NCBI GenBank assembly: GCA_000507305.1 | Contig: DF241631.1 | Coordinates: forward strand, 1-64,000 | DNA from: Breviolum minutum Mf 1.05b.01 | Lineage: Eukaryota > Sar > Dinophyceae > Suessiales > Symbiodiniaceae | Reading direction: 5' to 3' | DNA length: 64,000 nucleotides | Shown: one piece after another, positions 34,804-47,035 of the stretch | Numbering within the stretch: position 1 is the first letter of the stretch | Layout of the letters: each line of letters begins with the position of its first letter | The notes under the pieces: model-generated | The model's database searches: none | Told to the model about the DNA's origin: nothing | Seen by the model: the letters and a program-made list of their open reading frames with translations, nothing else | Position numbers and translations under genes: made by a program

Positions 34804-35767
34804 TAGTTGTTTTCCCCCTCCAAAAAAAAACTAATCCGATTGTTGTTGGTAGCCCCCTGGATGTCACGTATTCATAGCGAACCGCCTCAAAATCTTGTCC
34901 CACCAGCTTTCATTTTGCATTCATTTTGCTTGCTATTAAGGTCAGAAAAAGCGAACCAAACATATTCCCCCAATTCATGATGATTTTCAGGGTACCCACC
35001 CCCAAAACTAACAGCTTGACCCTGAAAAATTGTGATTGGGAGACGATCCTCTCCTTTGACAAGGTTCATTTTCATTCGCTATGTTAGTTTTAGGTAATTT
35101 ATTTATATAATCTAATTAAACCTACATGCTCACCCAAAATGGTTTCCCAAATTTTCCTGCAAGTTTCGGGGGGTGAAATTTGGATTCCTATCCATGCATC
35201 TGAATGGTACGATCCCATGGCGTGTGTCTATCCGATGAATCCGATGAGTCCTATTTTTCGAAACCATAAATGGAAATCACCCAACATGAAAACAACATCC
35301 AAGATGGACCCCCAAAAACCAGTTGTAAGTAGGGGCCGTTTTAACTCATGTGAAATAACCCCATTTACCCAATCATAAGGCCATTTACAGGGATGAAACA
35401 ACATTGAAACAACTCCGTTTATAACTATCTAGTTGGTGGTTTCAATCCCTTTGTAAAAATATGAATCAAATGGCATCATTTTCCCAGGCTTCGGGGTGAA
35501 AAACAAAAATGAAACCCCACCCAATCATTGTAGGGGTCCACTTGTGTCACTCCCAGCATGGTGACGTCCTATGACCAAGAGTCTGTCCATTGTAGGCCAT
35601 AGCTGTGCTCGGCCTGCTGGATAGGATTTCTGTCCAAAGTTTGTTGGACCAAGTCTTGTCCCCGAAAAGTTGCCTTCCCAAAAGGAGAGTTTCGTCCATC
35701 CAAACTATCATGTTTCAGGGGCTTTGGCTGTTTAACCTTCAGGCGTGTAACCCTAAGGAGCTTTCAA

Positions 35768-35883
35768 TACTGTTGATGGTTCAGAAATCCGGCGAGAAAA
35801 CCACCTGGGATGTAAAAAACCCTGTAAAAAATGGAATAAACTACCAACCTCAAGTGGTGCAGGATCTTTTTCCATCAACAGTA
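35768..35883. mobile_element. Inverted-repeat element, family A copy
   Basis: TACTGTTGATGGTTCAGAAA at the left and TTTCCATCAACAGTA at the right bound a 116-bp copy with CCACCTGGGATGTA and GTGGTGCAGGAT inside. Confidence 0.85.
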
Positions 35884-36537
35884 GTTGGAATACTTCATAA
35901 CATCAAAATATAATGTCCCGTCCTTTTACCTACATTTTGTTGTTGTTCTTTGAGCCAAAAGTAGGTGTTGATAATAATGACCGATAATGATTTCTGATAC
36001 TAATCATAAATAATTTTATACATAGTCCAACCCTGACTTCATTTGCACCAGATACCCAAACTCCTCCAAATACGGTACCTGGTGATTAACTGATGAGGAT
36101 CCGTGTTTGAAACCTTTAAAAGCCTTCTCAGGAGATGTTTGGGGGTATCCTCACCAGGTATTCGGATGTCTAGGGTATTGGTACATGTCCCCAGGAAGTC
36201 CAAGTCGACCAAACGGCTTTCCCCAGCTGATCATGGAATAGTCTTTGGGATGAAAGGCCATTGTTCAAATAGTCCAATGAAAGCTAAGGTAAAAGACCTG
36301 GCATTTTTGATACTCCAACATGAAAAACACTCAACAAAACCTTACCAGGGCATCATCTTTCCGATCACAAACTGCCATTTTTTGTCAAACATATTTCACT
36401 CCCAAAAGCGTGACACATCGATGATTTTCCTAGCTGGTTAGTGCTCCAAATATGTCTTCCTGTCCAAAGAAACATACCCCATCTTAACTACACCCTCGAA
36501 AAATAATATGGGACCCCAAAAGGTGGTTTGTAGAAAC

Positions 36538-36684
36538 CTTTTGAAGAGGCCTTGTAGAGGTTCCAATGTTAGTGTTTGTGGGTCTAATGCGAATGACTCG
36601 CCAAGAAAAATGGCACACCCCAAACCATAGCTGAGATGCCCAACATTCACCAAAGCATCTTCAAACATCTCCGCATCATCTGGC
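36538..36684 (-). CDS. Exon candidate, 49 codons
   Basis: The minus-strand acceptor GTACTGAG precedes base 36684 and the donor CAAAAG|GTTTCT follows base 36538. The 147-bp interior is open in phase, with RPDDAEMFEDALVNVGHL and LDPQTLTLEPLQGLFK. The composition is soluble-protein-like. The product is unknown. Confidence 0.4.
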
Positions 36685-39600
36685 CTCAGTACCATGGTTT
36701 TTGAGACAGCCATGTGAAACGGATGCGGCAGAGGCTATTTACAAACCTTGTACCTGAAACATCTACGAATTAAAAATGGTTGGCTATCAGTTGGAGTCGA
36801 ACTTCGAATTATTACCATTGAAAAATGCAGTTTTGAGCATTTCCATCCATTTAAAAAATGGTTGGCTTTTGGGTATACCAGGTTTACTTTGTGGATCATC
36901 TCATGACTTGTAAGTGGTTAGTATAACCATGATGGTAGTTAGTAAATCCCCTTTCAGGATGGGGTTACGCTTGTTATAACTGGCTTGGTTTCCCCCAAGA
37001 ACCAAACACTGTCTCTGCTAGTGTTCGTAGCATGTTCAGCTGAACTGGACGTCACTATTTTGACAGACTCAGGCTGCAACTTTGAAAGATTTCCGCCTCT
37101 ACAAGGTGGGCCTTTTTGTCACCAGTTTTTTTCGGGGCCCATGTCACTACATTCATTTCAGGGTGAAATTAACTAACCCAGGAAAATTTTAATATATTTT
37201 CAGCCATTTATAGGGGTGAAAAAACTCCATTTATAAGGTTTGTAGGGGGCCCATCTCGTACCCCCAATGTTTTTTTGTTTTTTTGTCTCCACCACATCGT
37301 TTTGGGTTGCGAAACGCCATAAGCCAAGGGACCCTTCGACCAAGGTGGAACCAGCACCAGATTGTACCATAGCCTTGGGTTTTTGAGGGAGTTGCAACTC
37401 GCAAGAAATCATTTGCCTGGTGGGAAACAAATAAAACATGAAACATCCCAGATCTTGAGAGTATTTTGTTTTTTGGATGTCTAGTTGGTGGGTTCAACCA
37501 CCCATCTGAAAAATATTAGTGTTGGATCGTTTCCCCAAGGATCGGGGTGAAAAAAAACAAGTTGAAACCACCACCTAGATGTTTGTTTTTCAACTTGAAA
37601 TATGATAGTCTTAGGTCGAAAAAATCTTGAGAGTCATTGATTGGATCTACCTCCCACCCGGGATGCAATCGTTGGTAAATGAAGGTTTATAGGAATCTCC
37701 CTATTAAACATATGAAATGTAATCCTGGTGATCAAAATGCAGAAACCTTCCACAAATTTTGGCCCCAAGAAAACCCATGGCCAATTTCCTTGGATTTGCT
37801 TTATTATGCTAAGATGCTTGCACAAAGTGAACCAAACATATTCTCGCAAATGGGTGGAATTTGATGGTGGTGAATCTCATGGTAAAAAGTGCACAATCAC
37901 CTTAAGCAACAAACTACCTAATATAAACATTTGCACCATTATTTGCATTTTTTATTGAATAAGAACTATGATTTAAAATAGATATTGAAACAGATAAACC
38001 TTGGAATTGGGTCCCAAGAAATCCATGCCAATTCGGTTTCAAGACGGGTGGTTTTGAACATTCGGACCGACGCCTCGTTTTTGATTCGAGCGCATCAAGT
38101 TTGGGATACAGGTTTTACCGATAGTTGTGGGCATTTTGTACAGCAACAAATGCAAAAACACAACCTTAAAAAACCACCAATTAGTGAACCATGAAACGAA
38201 AACGTTCACTTAAAGCTTAACAAAATCGTCGGAAAATTGTCAAACATATTCCTCTAAATGATAGTTTGGCTTGTCATTGCTATACCAAACGGCAGAAAAA
38301 AACACAAACGCCAATCCGCAGAAAATCACCTTCAACAAACGCAAAAAGTTACATTTAAAAAACCACCGACCAATCTAAAGGGGCTGTTATGGTATAAGAT
38401 GTGTGTAAGGGATGATCCCAAAGATTTGATAAGTTTTTTTGCAACAAACAACTATTTTTTGTGGTTGAGCCACCCATCTGAAAAATATGCGCAAGTCAAA
38501 TTGGATCATCTCCCCAGGGTTCGCGGTGAACAAAAAAAATGAAACCAGCACCTAGTGTAGTTACTCTTCCTCCTTCCTTCCGTGATTTCTCTTGGGGCTG
38601 TTGGATCAAAAATGAGATTCTTTGTCGCTTCCTTTTAGGCAAACCAAAAATCCAGAAAAAGGTTTGCACAACCCCCCCCAAAAAAACCAATTTGAGGCAA
38701 AGAACTGCTGCAAGTTGAACAGTGCCATGAACATGCAATCCTCAGAGATTTAGAGGGTCCCTTTTTTGGGAAGTCAAGTGAGCCACGAAAAAGACCCTTA
38801 TTAATTTCCAATGTACTGGATGTTTTGAATAGGGTTCTAATGGCTTATGATAATCCCTATATAACTGGGTAGTATAATCCCCAGGATTCTTTCGTTGCTC
38901 AAGTGGATCTTTTTAACAAAAACACACCCCCGAAAACATCTGAAAATCGATGGTTGGAAGATGTAATCCCTATACTGAAATGGTCCTTTTTGATTCGTTC
39001 GTTTCCGGGGATGTAGTCCCATCCGCGTTGATTATAGATTGGGTGCAAAATGAACCCCTACCAGATGGCATATCTACCTAGATGGTCGATTTCTGTGGTA
39101 AAATGTATATGTGAATCATGGATCCTACACAGTGAGCCCAAAAAACAATTACAAGTACTGGCCCATAACTCCACGTATAGGCGAAATAACCCCATTAACC
39201 ACTAGAAGGCCATTTATAGAGATGAAATAAGTCCATTTGCAGGGTCCCCTCTGCAGTTGTTGATTATCAATTGGGTGTGGCCACCAGTAAAGTGAAGTTT
39301 GGTTCGGGATGCCCTACTACTAAAAGTGGAACAGTCCTTGTGGTCATTGGTACTTGGAGGGGGCCAAACAACCCAATATTACAATCCCTAACTAAAAGCA
39401 ATATAATTAGAGAGAAATGGTACTCATTTAGAACACGTTTGGGAGACCCACTGTTGATGCTTCAATCCGGCAGTGGCACCAGATAGATGAACATGTGCCA
39501 ATCATCCGGAAATTATGGGAAATTGGCCATACGTACTGTTGACTGTTGATGCTTGAGAAATCATTTTACTATCAACATACTTTCAATCAAAATTTAAACA

Positions 39601-41747
39601 CAACCTTTTCAAAACAAACCGGGGGATGAGTAGAAAATACCACTCAAAATACCAGTAGGATACCATTGAAATACCACCATGGAAACCCCAAAGTTTCGGC
39701 CCTTTGTGTCCAATCTCGCCAGGGATTCATTTCAAGAAGTGTAAATGTTTCCAAACAAAAAACTCTGCAAGTCCCTTTGCCACCATTTTTTAGTGCTAAG
39801 GGTTTATCATCCCAAAGGAACCATCATCTTCAAAATGGTGGCAACGACTTCCAGGGAAAACACCCCAGACATAACCATCAGATTTGCAGCCCCAGTGTCG
39901 GCGTGGGCTTTTGTAGCTGGTCCTGGGACAAAAAATCACATCCTCACCACTTTTTTTGTAGTGATCTTGTTTCAGCTAATGCTTAATTGGTGGTTTGGGT
40001 TGGTGGTTTGGATTCCTAGGATCCCCTTCTGGAAGGGATTGCTACTTATGGGTACCCCCAGAATCCAAAACCATTGTATAACAAATCATCAATTGAATGG
40101 TCACTGAGTCTGTATACGTCAAAGCCCTCCCAAAGATAGGCCGTCAAAAATGGTAAACATCCCGTCTATCCATCTCTCAATGTAATGATTGCATGGGCCT
40201 GCTATGTCCCTTAAACATCACAAAAAAAACAGGTGGATAGTGGATTATCTTCATGTTCAGCCCTACAGGTCATGTTATAACCCACCAAAAAAGGGACATG
40301 ATATAGCAAACCCTCTGTTCTTGACCTACAAAAATATGGTGGTTTATTTATGTTTCTGTCCTTTTCTCTGGGGGAGGCGCCGTAAAATCGCTTCTTTAGA
40401 TGAGTCGAAAGATCTTCAGAAAATTTAAGCAAGAAACACATCAACAAACTAATTGGTGGCTTCAACCCATCTAAACAAATCAAAATATAATCTAGTCAAA
40501 TTGGAAATCTTCCCCAAATAGTGGTGAACATAAAAACATATTTGAAACCGCCACCTAGATAGACCAAGTGAGCTTTGTGTTTAAAGCTTGTGTAATCTTC
40601 CATTTTACTGGTTGGTTTTGATAGGGATGCTTAAAGCGGTTTATGAAAATAATCCAAATAGAAATGGGTAGTATGATCCCCGAATATAAACTGCATCAGC
40701 AGGGGTCAACCGGTCGCAGCCCAAGTGTGTGAAAATGCTTCCCCCCCGCCCCAGGAAAATTCACGAACGTCCCCTATGAAAATTGACCATGTTCAAAGGA
40801 ACTTTCATCTTCCAACTGTCAATCTTCACGGGATCCGGGATATGTTGGTTTTCAGGGGCTATATCTTCAACTTTTGACCATAATACCATACCAATCATAC
40901 CAGGTCCTACTTGCCCTCCCGCCCCTTTACTATCCCCACCCCCCCGTCCGCAACTTAGAAATAAACTGTGGAATAGTTGCAGTATTACCCCAACGAAGTT
41001 TAACAGCGAGTTTCCCCTGAAAATTGACCGGATCCCAATAGGAAAGGATCGTCTTCCAACCACCTGTTCTCAGGGGCTTGGAATTTGGACCAAACTATAC
41101 CGTCATGCCTTGGTCTCCAAATAGCGAAGTCATGACATCTGTTTCAACCGAAGAAAAAAAACTCTGCAAGATGGGACCCAAAAAACCAGTTGTTAGAAGT
41201 ATAGGGTCCCATAACACCATTTATTGAGGTGTAACCCCAGTGAAACCCATTTATTTTCGGCCATTTATAGGGGCTATATACCCATGTCACTCCATAACGA
41301 TCCGCTCGTCATGGCCCATCTTGTGGATACTCCATCGGTCCTGGGACCGCCCTGTGAACGATACTCGTGGTGTAAAAGGTAAGTGTTGATAACCTCAGGT
41401 CCACGAAAATCACCCTGGGTTGGTTGGAGTATGAAGGGGATGAAATCCTACCCAGTTATTGTAAGGATCCCGGATCCCTATTAACCAACCAGTATAATGG
41501 AAAGTAGGATGGTTTTTTTCAGTGCTCATAATTGAAGTTTTCAAGAGCTTTTTTTTTTGGAGGAGCCGTGGGTGATGGTGGATGGTACTGTCGCTGAAAT
41601 TCACTGAAACCCATCAAATGGGTAGCAGGATTTCTTCCATCAGCAGTAGCCCTACACCCCCGAACTTTCACGAATATCCGCTGAAAAAGGACCATTTTTT
41701 TAAAGCCAGGAACCTCATCTGAAGCAACCATCGATTTTTGGGTGTTC

Positions 41748-41850
41748 CTGTTGATGAAAAGAATCCTGCACCAGTTGATAGGTACTTTTTACCCTTATTT
41801 ACAAGGTTTTGCACATCCCAGCTGGTGCAGGATTTCTTCCATCAACAGTA
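41748..41850. mobile_element. Inverted-repeat element, family A copy
   Basis: CTGTTGATGAAAAGAATCCT at the left and AGGATTTCTTCCATCAACAG at the right, with an inner pair GCACCAGTTG and CAGCTGGTGC. Confidence 0.85.
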
Positions 41851-41939
41851 TAGTCGAGGTGATGGTGGTGGGTGGGTGGATGGAGTTGGTGACGGCTTGG
41901 CTGGACACAAATCTCCATGGATTTTGGAAGATGGACTTC

Positions 41940-42060
41940 AGGGGGCTACTCAACCTACCGCCCCCTAACGTACCCCCCTCAGAACTAAGGGTTTAATCGC
42001 CGGCCTTATTGAGGGAAACCAATGGGTTTTCATAAACCCTGATCATGAGGACCAGAAAAG
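41940..42060. repeat. Diverged duplicate of 43800-43950
   Basis: Both segments share, in the same order, CTAAC..ACCCCCC, CAGAA..A.GGGTT.AAT, GCCGG.CTTA, GGGAAACCAATGG and TGATCA. Between these anchors they have diverged, so this is an old duplication of an unclassified repeat or exon. Confidence 0.55.
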
Positions 42061-43515
42061 AATCATGGGTGTGGCTAGTTGGACTTCCAGACAGAATATC
42101 GTAAAACATCAACCTTTCAACCACCAACCAACTATTGGAAATGATGATGATGATGATCACTATCTGGAACCTTCATTTGAGTTACGCCAAAAATAAACCT
42201 CTTACTTTCCATTTAATCCTGGTTGTTAAATGCCGGGATTCTTATTTCATGGTTTATGAAATAATCCCCACATAACTGGGTAGGATTTCATCCCCAACAA
42301 ATCCCCTCAACGGCCCCAACATTTCATTGCTCATTTGCCACTGGCATCTTGGGTGGGTGGGAAGTAGATCCAATCCATACAACCAAAAATGCATGGACAT
42401 CAATGATGAAATAAACCCCACTCCACTTGTAGTGTGATATAACCCCAGCTACCCAATTATAGGGCCATTTATAGGGGTGAAATAACTCCATTTACAATCG
42501 TAGGCGGCCCACCTTGTGCCATTGTTGCTGAAATGAACCCTGACTAACAAACCAATGCCCGTCTTTTTCAACGGTTCCAAGTCGACCAAGCCAAAAAAAC
42601 AATCGACAAAAGGTGGACTTCCAGGGAAGTCACACTACCAAAAAGATCCATGAACAGGGGTGTAGATAGGCCCTGAATCAAGCCGCCAAACCAACATTTA
42701 GATCTGGCTTGGTACCATCTGTGGCGGATTGTTTCCGAACATGTTTGCCGGGGATAAAATCTGCAACCTTGATGAACATCAACCGCCCAGATACTCCTTT
42801 TCCTTTCATCTCCACCGGACCACGTGTCCTGGCCGTGTCTTTGGGTGACACGTTGGTTTGACTGCAATGCGGGACTTTTTGAAAATCTGGGGGTCAAAAA
42901 ACTGTTTATAAGTAGGGTCCCATAACTCCACTTATAGAGGTTATAAGCTCAGCTACTTGGTTATAAGGCCATCTATAGGGGTTTTAACTCCATTTATAAC
43001 TACTAGGGGCCCACTTTGCTGGAATCTATCTTCAAGAGGCGTTGATATTTTCTGTTGGAAAACACATGTGCACGTGCGGGATGATAACTGTTTCGCGAAA
43101 AACAAGTTAGCCTTTCGTACAGAAATGTAAAGGGATTTGATGGTTAAAACAAGTGAAGAACCACCTTTTTCCATAGGAAACTAGTGGTACACGAAAAGAG
43201 CTTTTTGATCTCCATCAAAGATGTAGAGAAATGATGATTCATCATGGTGATTGTTTACACCCAAACATGCTCACTGTATGGTCGCGATTTCGTTCTTTAT
43301 CCCTACATTTTGCGTGATTTAGAGGGGGGAGTTTTCATGTAGGTAAGTAGACGCCAGCGGAACCATTCCTCCTCCTCCTCCTCATCATCATCATCACTTG
43401 GATTTGCTTGGCCATGATGCTTGGAAAAAGTGAACCAACAATATTACACCAAATGGTGATTAATTGTTGTGATTTATCAAGCTACAAACCGTTGAAACAA
43501 ACCACCCAAAAAACT

Positions 43516-43517
<2 letters not shown>

Positions 43518-43552
<35 letters not shown>
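43518..43552. repeat. ATC microsatellite
   Basis: About eleven uninterrupted CAT/ATC units, directly after a family C copy. Confidence 0.95.
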
Positions 43553-43799
43553 TACCCTGTGATTTTGAGGATTCTGGCTCTGGGGTTCCGAATAGCTCCT
43601 CAGAAAAGTAGGAAAATACGACTCATCCTGGCGTCCCCAATCGCTCCCCCACTATACTAGGGAATCCTTATAAACCTCATAATCCCAAAAAAAAAACAAG
43701 TTGCTCCACCTACAAAAACATCATACACCATCTAAGGGCCAACAGGTAGAAGATTCAGCATGATCCAGGGTGAATCCGACCAAGGTGGTGCCTGAAGCA

Positions 43800-43950
43800 A
43801 ATGGCCAACTGGACAACCTACACCACCACCTAACTAACCCCCCAGTTCAGAAACCAGGGTTAAATAGTGCCGGTCTTAAGGGAAACCAATGGTTAAGGGA
43901 AGCAATTGATCAGGCCGGGGCGGTTTTTGTGGCATTTAGGTACCTTAAGA
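43800..43950. repeat. Diverged duplicate of 41940-42060
   Basis: See the partner segment. Here the plus-strand frame across it is open (PVQKPGLNSAGLKGNQWLRE), while the partner is interrupted, so a decayed coding origin is possible. Confidence 0.5.
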
Positions 43951-44202
43951 GGGGGGCTTGGATTTGCTCACGTTCGGTGGTTGGGAAAAAAAAAACATCT
44001 CCCAAATGGTGGTGAAAAACAAATCCCAGCAACCCCCGAAATGTAGGTTTGGGTGGAAGGTGTTCCTTTTCAAAAGGCTGATATTTTCAGGTTCCATGAT
44101 CGTTTTCAAGGGTGTACTCAACAAACAAACAAAAGGAAGGGGTTTAGGTTGATTAGCCAAGTCTCCCAAGACCCAAATTACCCAGCCTGTATACCACACC
44201 AG

Positions 44203-44275
44203 CTGGAAGTTCTCGACGTGTTTCATCACCAAATTGCACTTCATTGGGAAGACCCTGTGGACGTTCAGGATGCAG
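44203..44275 (+). CDS. Exon candidate with strong splice sites
   Basis: The acceptor ATACCACACCAG ends at 44202. The donor GATGCAG|GTACGT follows 44275. Two frames are plausible: WKFSTCFITKLHFIGKTLWT (very GC-rich third positions) and LEVLDVFHHQIALHWEDPVD, which chains in phase with the next two plus-strand pieces. The product is unknown. Confidence 0.45.
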
Positions 44276-44384
44276 GTACGTAAAATGGAGGTACTGTAGA
44301 AATGGGTGGGGATTCCTTTACATTGCATAGGCCGTATCCATGCTGCTTTTTGTTTCGGTGGTACCCTTATTTTTGGCTATTCAG

Positions 44385-44439
44385 GTAGGGCTGGGTTGCC
44401 CTTACTAATAAGCCTTACGAACATACAGCTTGAATATAG
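44385..44439 (+). CDS. Exon candidate (small, doubtful)
   Basis: The acceptor TTTTTGGCTATTCAG ends at 44384. The donor AATATAG|GTGAGG follows 44439. One frame is open (AGLPLLISLTNIQLEY) and its phases match the flanking exon candidates. The intron to the next piece would be only 21 nt, shorter than I would expect for a dinoflagellate, so one of the two junctions may be wrong. Confidence 0.3.
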
Positions 44440-44460
44440 GTGAGGATTCCTCCATTTTAG

Positions 44461-44554
44461 GCACCTGAAAATTTTTGGGCGCAAGATGCGCGAGGCCGCA
44501 CACCAGGATGATGTTTTGGGTGAAGGGTTGACGGTTGATACACCCGGGACCTGG
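44461..44554 (+). CDS. Exon candidate with consensus donor
   Basis: The acceptor TCCTCCATTTTAG ends at 44460. The consensus donor ACCTGG|GTAAGT follows 44554. The 94-bp interior is open in a useful frame reading HLKIFGRKMREAAHQDDVLG and LTVDTPGTW. This is the best-bounded plus-strand exon in the region. The family is unknown. Confidence 0.5.
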
Positions 44555-44910
44555 GTAAGTATACACTGGGGAAAGTTATCCAAAAATGGTGTAAAAATCA
44601 CCAAGGTTGGAACATTTCGGGTGAACAGTCCCTGATCTTTGTTTCGCCTTGCTCATACAAACAGAAATTGGAAAAACATGGATAAACAAATTCCCCAAAA
44701 AATATGTCAACTGCCTAGGAATTAGCTTAAAAGGGAGCCCAGCGGAGAATTCTGTACAGGAACTTCCTGCAACCACCCAATTGAAACATAATATATTGCT
44801 CGTCAATTTGGATCATCTTTGCAGGGTTGGGGGGTGAAAAGAAACAAATATAAACAATGTTTGAAATCACCACATAGTTAGCAATTTCACCGACTTCGCC
44901 GTTTCTTCGC

Positions 44911-44987
44911 CTTCTGCATCATCCGTGCCGCCGTGTTCACCGTGTCGCCGAACAAACGGAAGCGTGGAAGCTTGGCGCCCACCACGC
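44911..44987 (-). CDS. Cyclase exon downstream (FGDTVNTAARM)
   Basis: The acceptor ACACCAGAG precedes base 44987. The 77-bp exon encodes VVGAKLPRFRLFGDTVNTAA followed by RMMQK. It ends at ATGCAGAAG|GCGAAG, again a GC donor. In the unspliced reading the frame would run on into a Lys/Arg tail and stop, which fits intron sequence. Confidence 0.7.
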
Positions 44988-46672
44988 CTCTGGTGTTTCG
45001 CACGAGGAAGAAGTGGAGTAGGACATTGGTTCGGCGGGGAAGCGGATTGGATGACGACCTTCCAGTAGGGTGTGGTCTAGGTTCACAGTGGGGAAGAGGG
45101 GCCTTTCCTACGGTTTCCAATGGCTGAAATTGTTGATGATTTAACATCCTATACCAGGTTATTCTTTGTGACCTTTTTGGGATGGTTAAGTAACCTGTTG
45201 GAAAGGTTAACTGACCTCGAACTAAGGAATGAAAAAAAAGGTCACTTTGAATCAACTGCGACTTTTTTCTAAAAGAATGAGAAACTAAACTGTAGGCAAA
45301 AACACTTCCCTGGAAGTCCATATGGGGGTTTCCAAAAATAGGAGTACCCGGTACCCCAAAATGGACGGTTTATAATGGGAAACCAGAAACTAAACTGTAG
45401 GCAAAAACACTTCCCTGGAAGTCCATATGGGGGTTTTCCAAAAATAGGGGTAAGACCCGGTACCCCAAAATGGACGGTTTATAATGGGAAAACCAGAAAC
45501 TAAACTGTAGGCAAAAACACTTCCCTGGAAGTCCATATGAGGGTTTCCAAAAATAGGGGTACCCGGTACCTCAAAAATGGACGGTTTATAATGGAAAACC
45601 TTATTAGAATGGATGATTTGGGGGTACCCCTATTTTCGGAAACATCCATATGTCGATGATCTGTTTTTTTCAATTTTTTCAATGGGTCTTGAACCGGAGA
45701 GGTCACGATGGATTGACTTGAGTTCCAGGAATTGGAGTGGTGCTTGTTTTTTTTGGTTAGCCAACCAATTCTCGAAAAAAAATGGTAGGATAGGGCTTGA
45801 TTGAGAAAATTGATGGGTTTTTTAAACCACCACTTTTTTTTTTTGCGAAAACTCTGAATCAAAATGGGACATCTTCCTAAAATCTTTCAAACCATATGAT
45901 ACTGTTGATGAAAAGAATCCGGCGATCACCAGTTTAGGTTGGTAGCTTATCCCATTATTCATATGTTTTTTTTACATCTCAGGTGGTGCAGAATTTATCA
46001 TCTCACATTATTTTCATCATACATCACAATACCTCCAATTCGAACCCCTCACATTCCTGTAAAACACCATGCACCAGTGCTACCTCAAAGCTGGGCAAAT
46101 CACTACAATAGTACACTCCCAAAGTTTAACAACTCGCCCCTGAAAACTAACATGGACACCCAAAATGATGGTTTGGAAAACATTGACTCCTTTAAACTAT
46201 GGCCAGTTTTGGTATCTATGTTAGATTTCTGGGGTGTCATCCACTGAAAAATGATGCTTGGAAGACTTTCCTTTCTTTTTCGGTTGAACGGTCACTTTTC
46301 AGGGGAAACTCGCTGTTAAACTCCAGGTGGGTATATGTGCCAGGGTCCAAAGTCGCTATAAGGGGTAATGGTCATCTAGGGAACCCTTATATGTTGATGA
46401 GTTTATCCCCTATTCTATGGCAATAATTCCTAAAATAAGATGCATGCTTCAAACCATTTTTTGGGGACACCTCCGCTACACCCTCGAAATCTAGCATAGA
46501 TACCCAAAATGAGGGTTTTTAAATATGGCGTCATTTTGGGTATCCAATGCTAGTTTTCGGGGGTGTATAATAAATCACCACCCGGGACCCGGTGGAATTC
46601 CATTTTTTTGCCAGTGGCGCCTGCGATCACCGGTCCGGTGTGGATACCCATCTGAAAGGTCACTTGTTCAGC
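44911..46672 (-). CDS. Class III adenylate/guanylate cyclase, two core exons
   Basis: Two minus-strand exons (46672-46621 and 44987-44911) join in phase 1 into the signature core of a class III nucleotidyl cyclase. The first ends MGIHTGPVIA. The second supplies GVVG, KLPRFRLFGDTVNTAARM. In this family that stretch spans the nucleotide-binding strand and the conserved FGDTVN..(A/S)RM with the Asn/Arg pair that helps stabilise the transition state. The enzyme makes cAMP or cGMP, and which one cannot be told because the specificity residues lie in other exons. Both donors are GC (CAG|GCGCC, AAG|GCGAAG). The intron is 1633 bp and holds a tandem repeat array and inverted-repeat elements. Exons before and after were not found, so this is a partial gene or a remnant. 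Confidence 0.7.
45281..45660. repeat. Tandem array, three units of about 108 bp
   Basis: GAAACTAAACTGTAGGCAAA begins a unit at 45281, 45386 and 45496. Each unit continues with CACTTCCCTGGAAGTCCATATG and a family K half (AAAATAGGGGTACCCGGTACC, CAAAATGGACGGTTTATAAT). The array ends in a complete family K right arm near 45650. It lies in the cyclase intron. The first two units have small indels relative to the third. Confidence 0.9.
46477..46567. mobile_element. Inverted-repeat element, family D copy
   Basis: TACACCCTCGAAATCTAGCA at the left and TGCTAGTTTTCGGGGGTGTA at the right. The inner arms GATACCCAAAATGA and TCATTTTGGGTATC are perfect, so the element folds almost end to end. Confidence 0.9.
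46621..46672 (-). CDS. Cyclase exon upstream (GIHTGPVIAG)
   Basis: The acceptor GAAGCTGCTCAG precedes base 46672. The 52-bp exon has 17 codons plus one base and encodes AEQVTFQMGIHTGPVIA. It ends at ATCGCAG|GCGCC, a GC donor. It corresponds to the 'R.GIHTGPV.AGV.G' strand that precedes the FGDTVN motif in class III cyclases. Confidence 0.7.
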
Positions 46673-47035
46673 CTGAGCAGCTTCGAGGATCATCCCCGTT
46701 TCAGTGGTTTATAAATAAACCATAGATCATATGGTGAAAACAAGTCCCTACATTTGGTTGATTTTTGTGGCAAGTGTAGGGATATATTCCGTACATGGAT
46801 GGTTTGGTTTACCAAGTGGTTAATAACCATGGTTAGTTTTCGTCCCCTAAGGATGGGATTGTGGGACCCCTTCCAAATGACCTCTTCACGGCTTTTAAAT
46901 GGGGGGTGATTCTAACCACTGAATCCTGGGATGGTGGTTCGCTCTGGATGGTGATAAACCTCTACTCTAAAACTGCTGGTTCGTAAACCAACCAGTTAAA
47001 AATGGTTGCTGGATTTAGATCAGCTGATGCTTCAG

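Larger units (their letters stand above)
34130..36537. other. Repeat-dominated region
   Basis: It contains a family I hairpin (34676-34803), family D (34990-35095), family B (35320-35420), family E (35429-35525), family A (35768-35883) and a second family I copy (36051-36175). No gene is supported. Confidence 0.5.
36720..44200. other. Repeat-dominated region
   Basis: It contains many family B, C, D, E and F copies (see the representatives), family A at 41748-41850, and ATC microsatellites at about 42144-42156, 43372-43400 and 43518-43552. A possible plus-strand exon at 38044-38111 (FEHSDRRLVFDSSASSLG, donor ATACAG|GTTTTA) is weak. Related segments at 41940-42080 and 43800-43950 are described separately. 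Confidence 0.45.

Noticed and set aside
43518-43552. Repeat array as a possible CRISPR
   Set aside because: Simple ATC microsatellite with no spacers, and the genome is eukaryotic.
44887-45321. A continuous 144-codon minus-strand cyclase gene
   Set aside because: Only the last third is cyclase. The upstream part is repeat-derived, and the two-exon GC-donor model explains the motif better.
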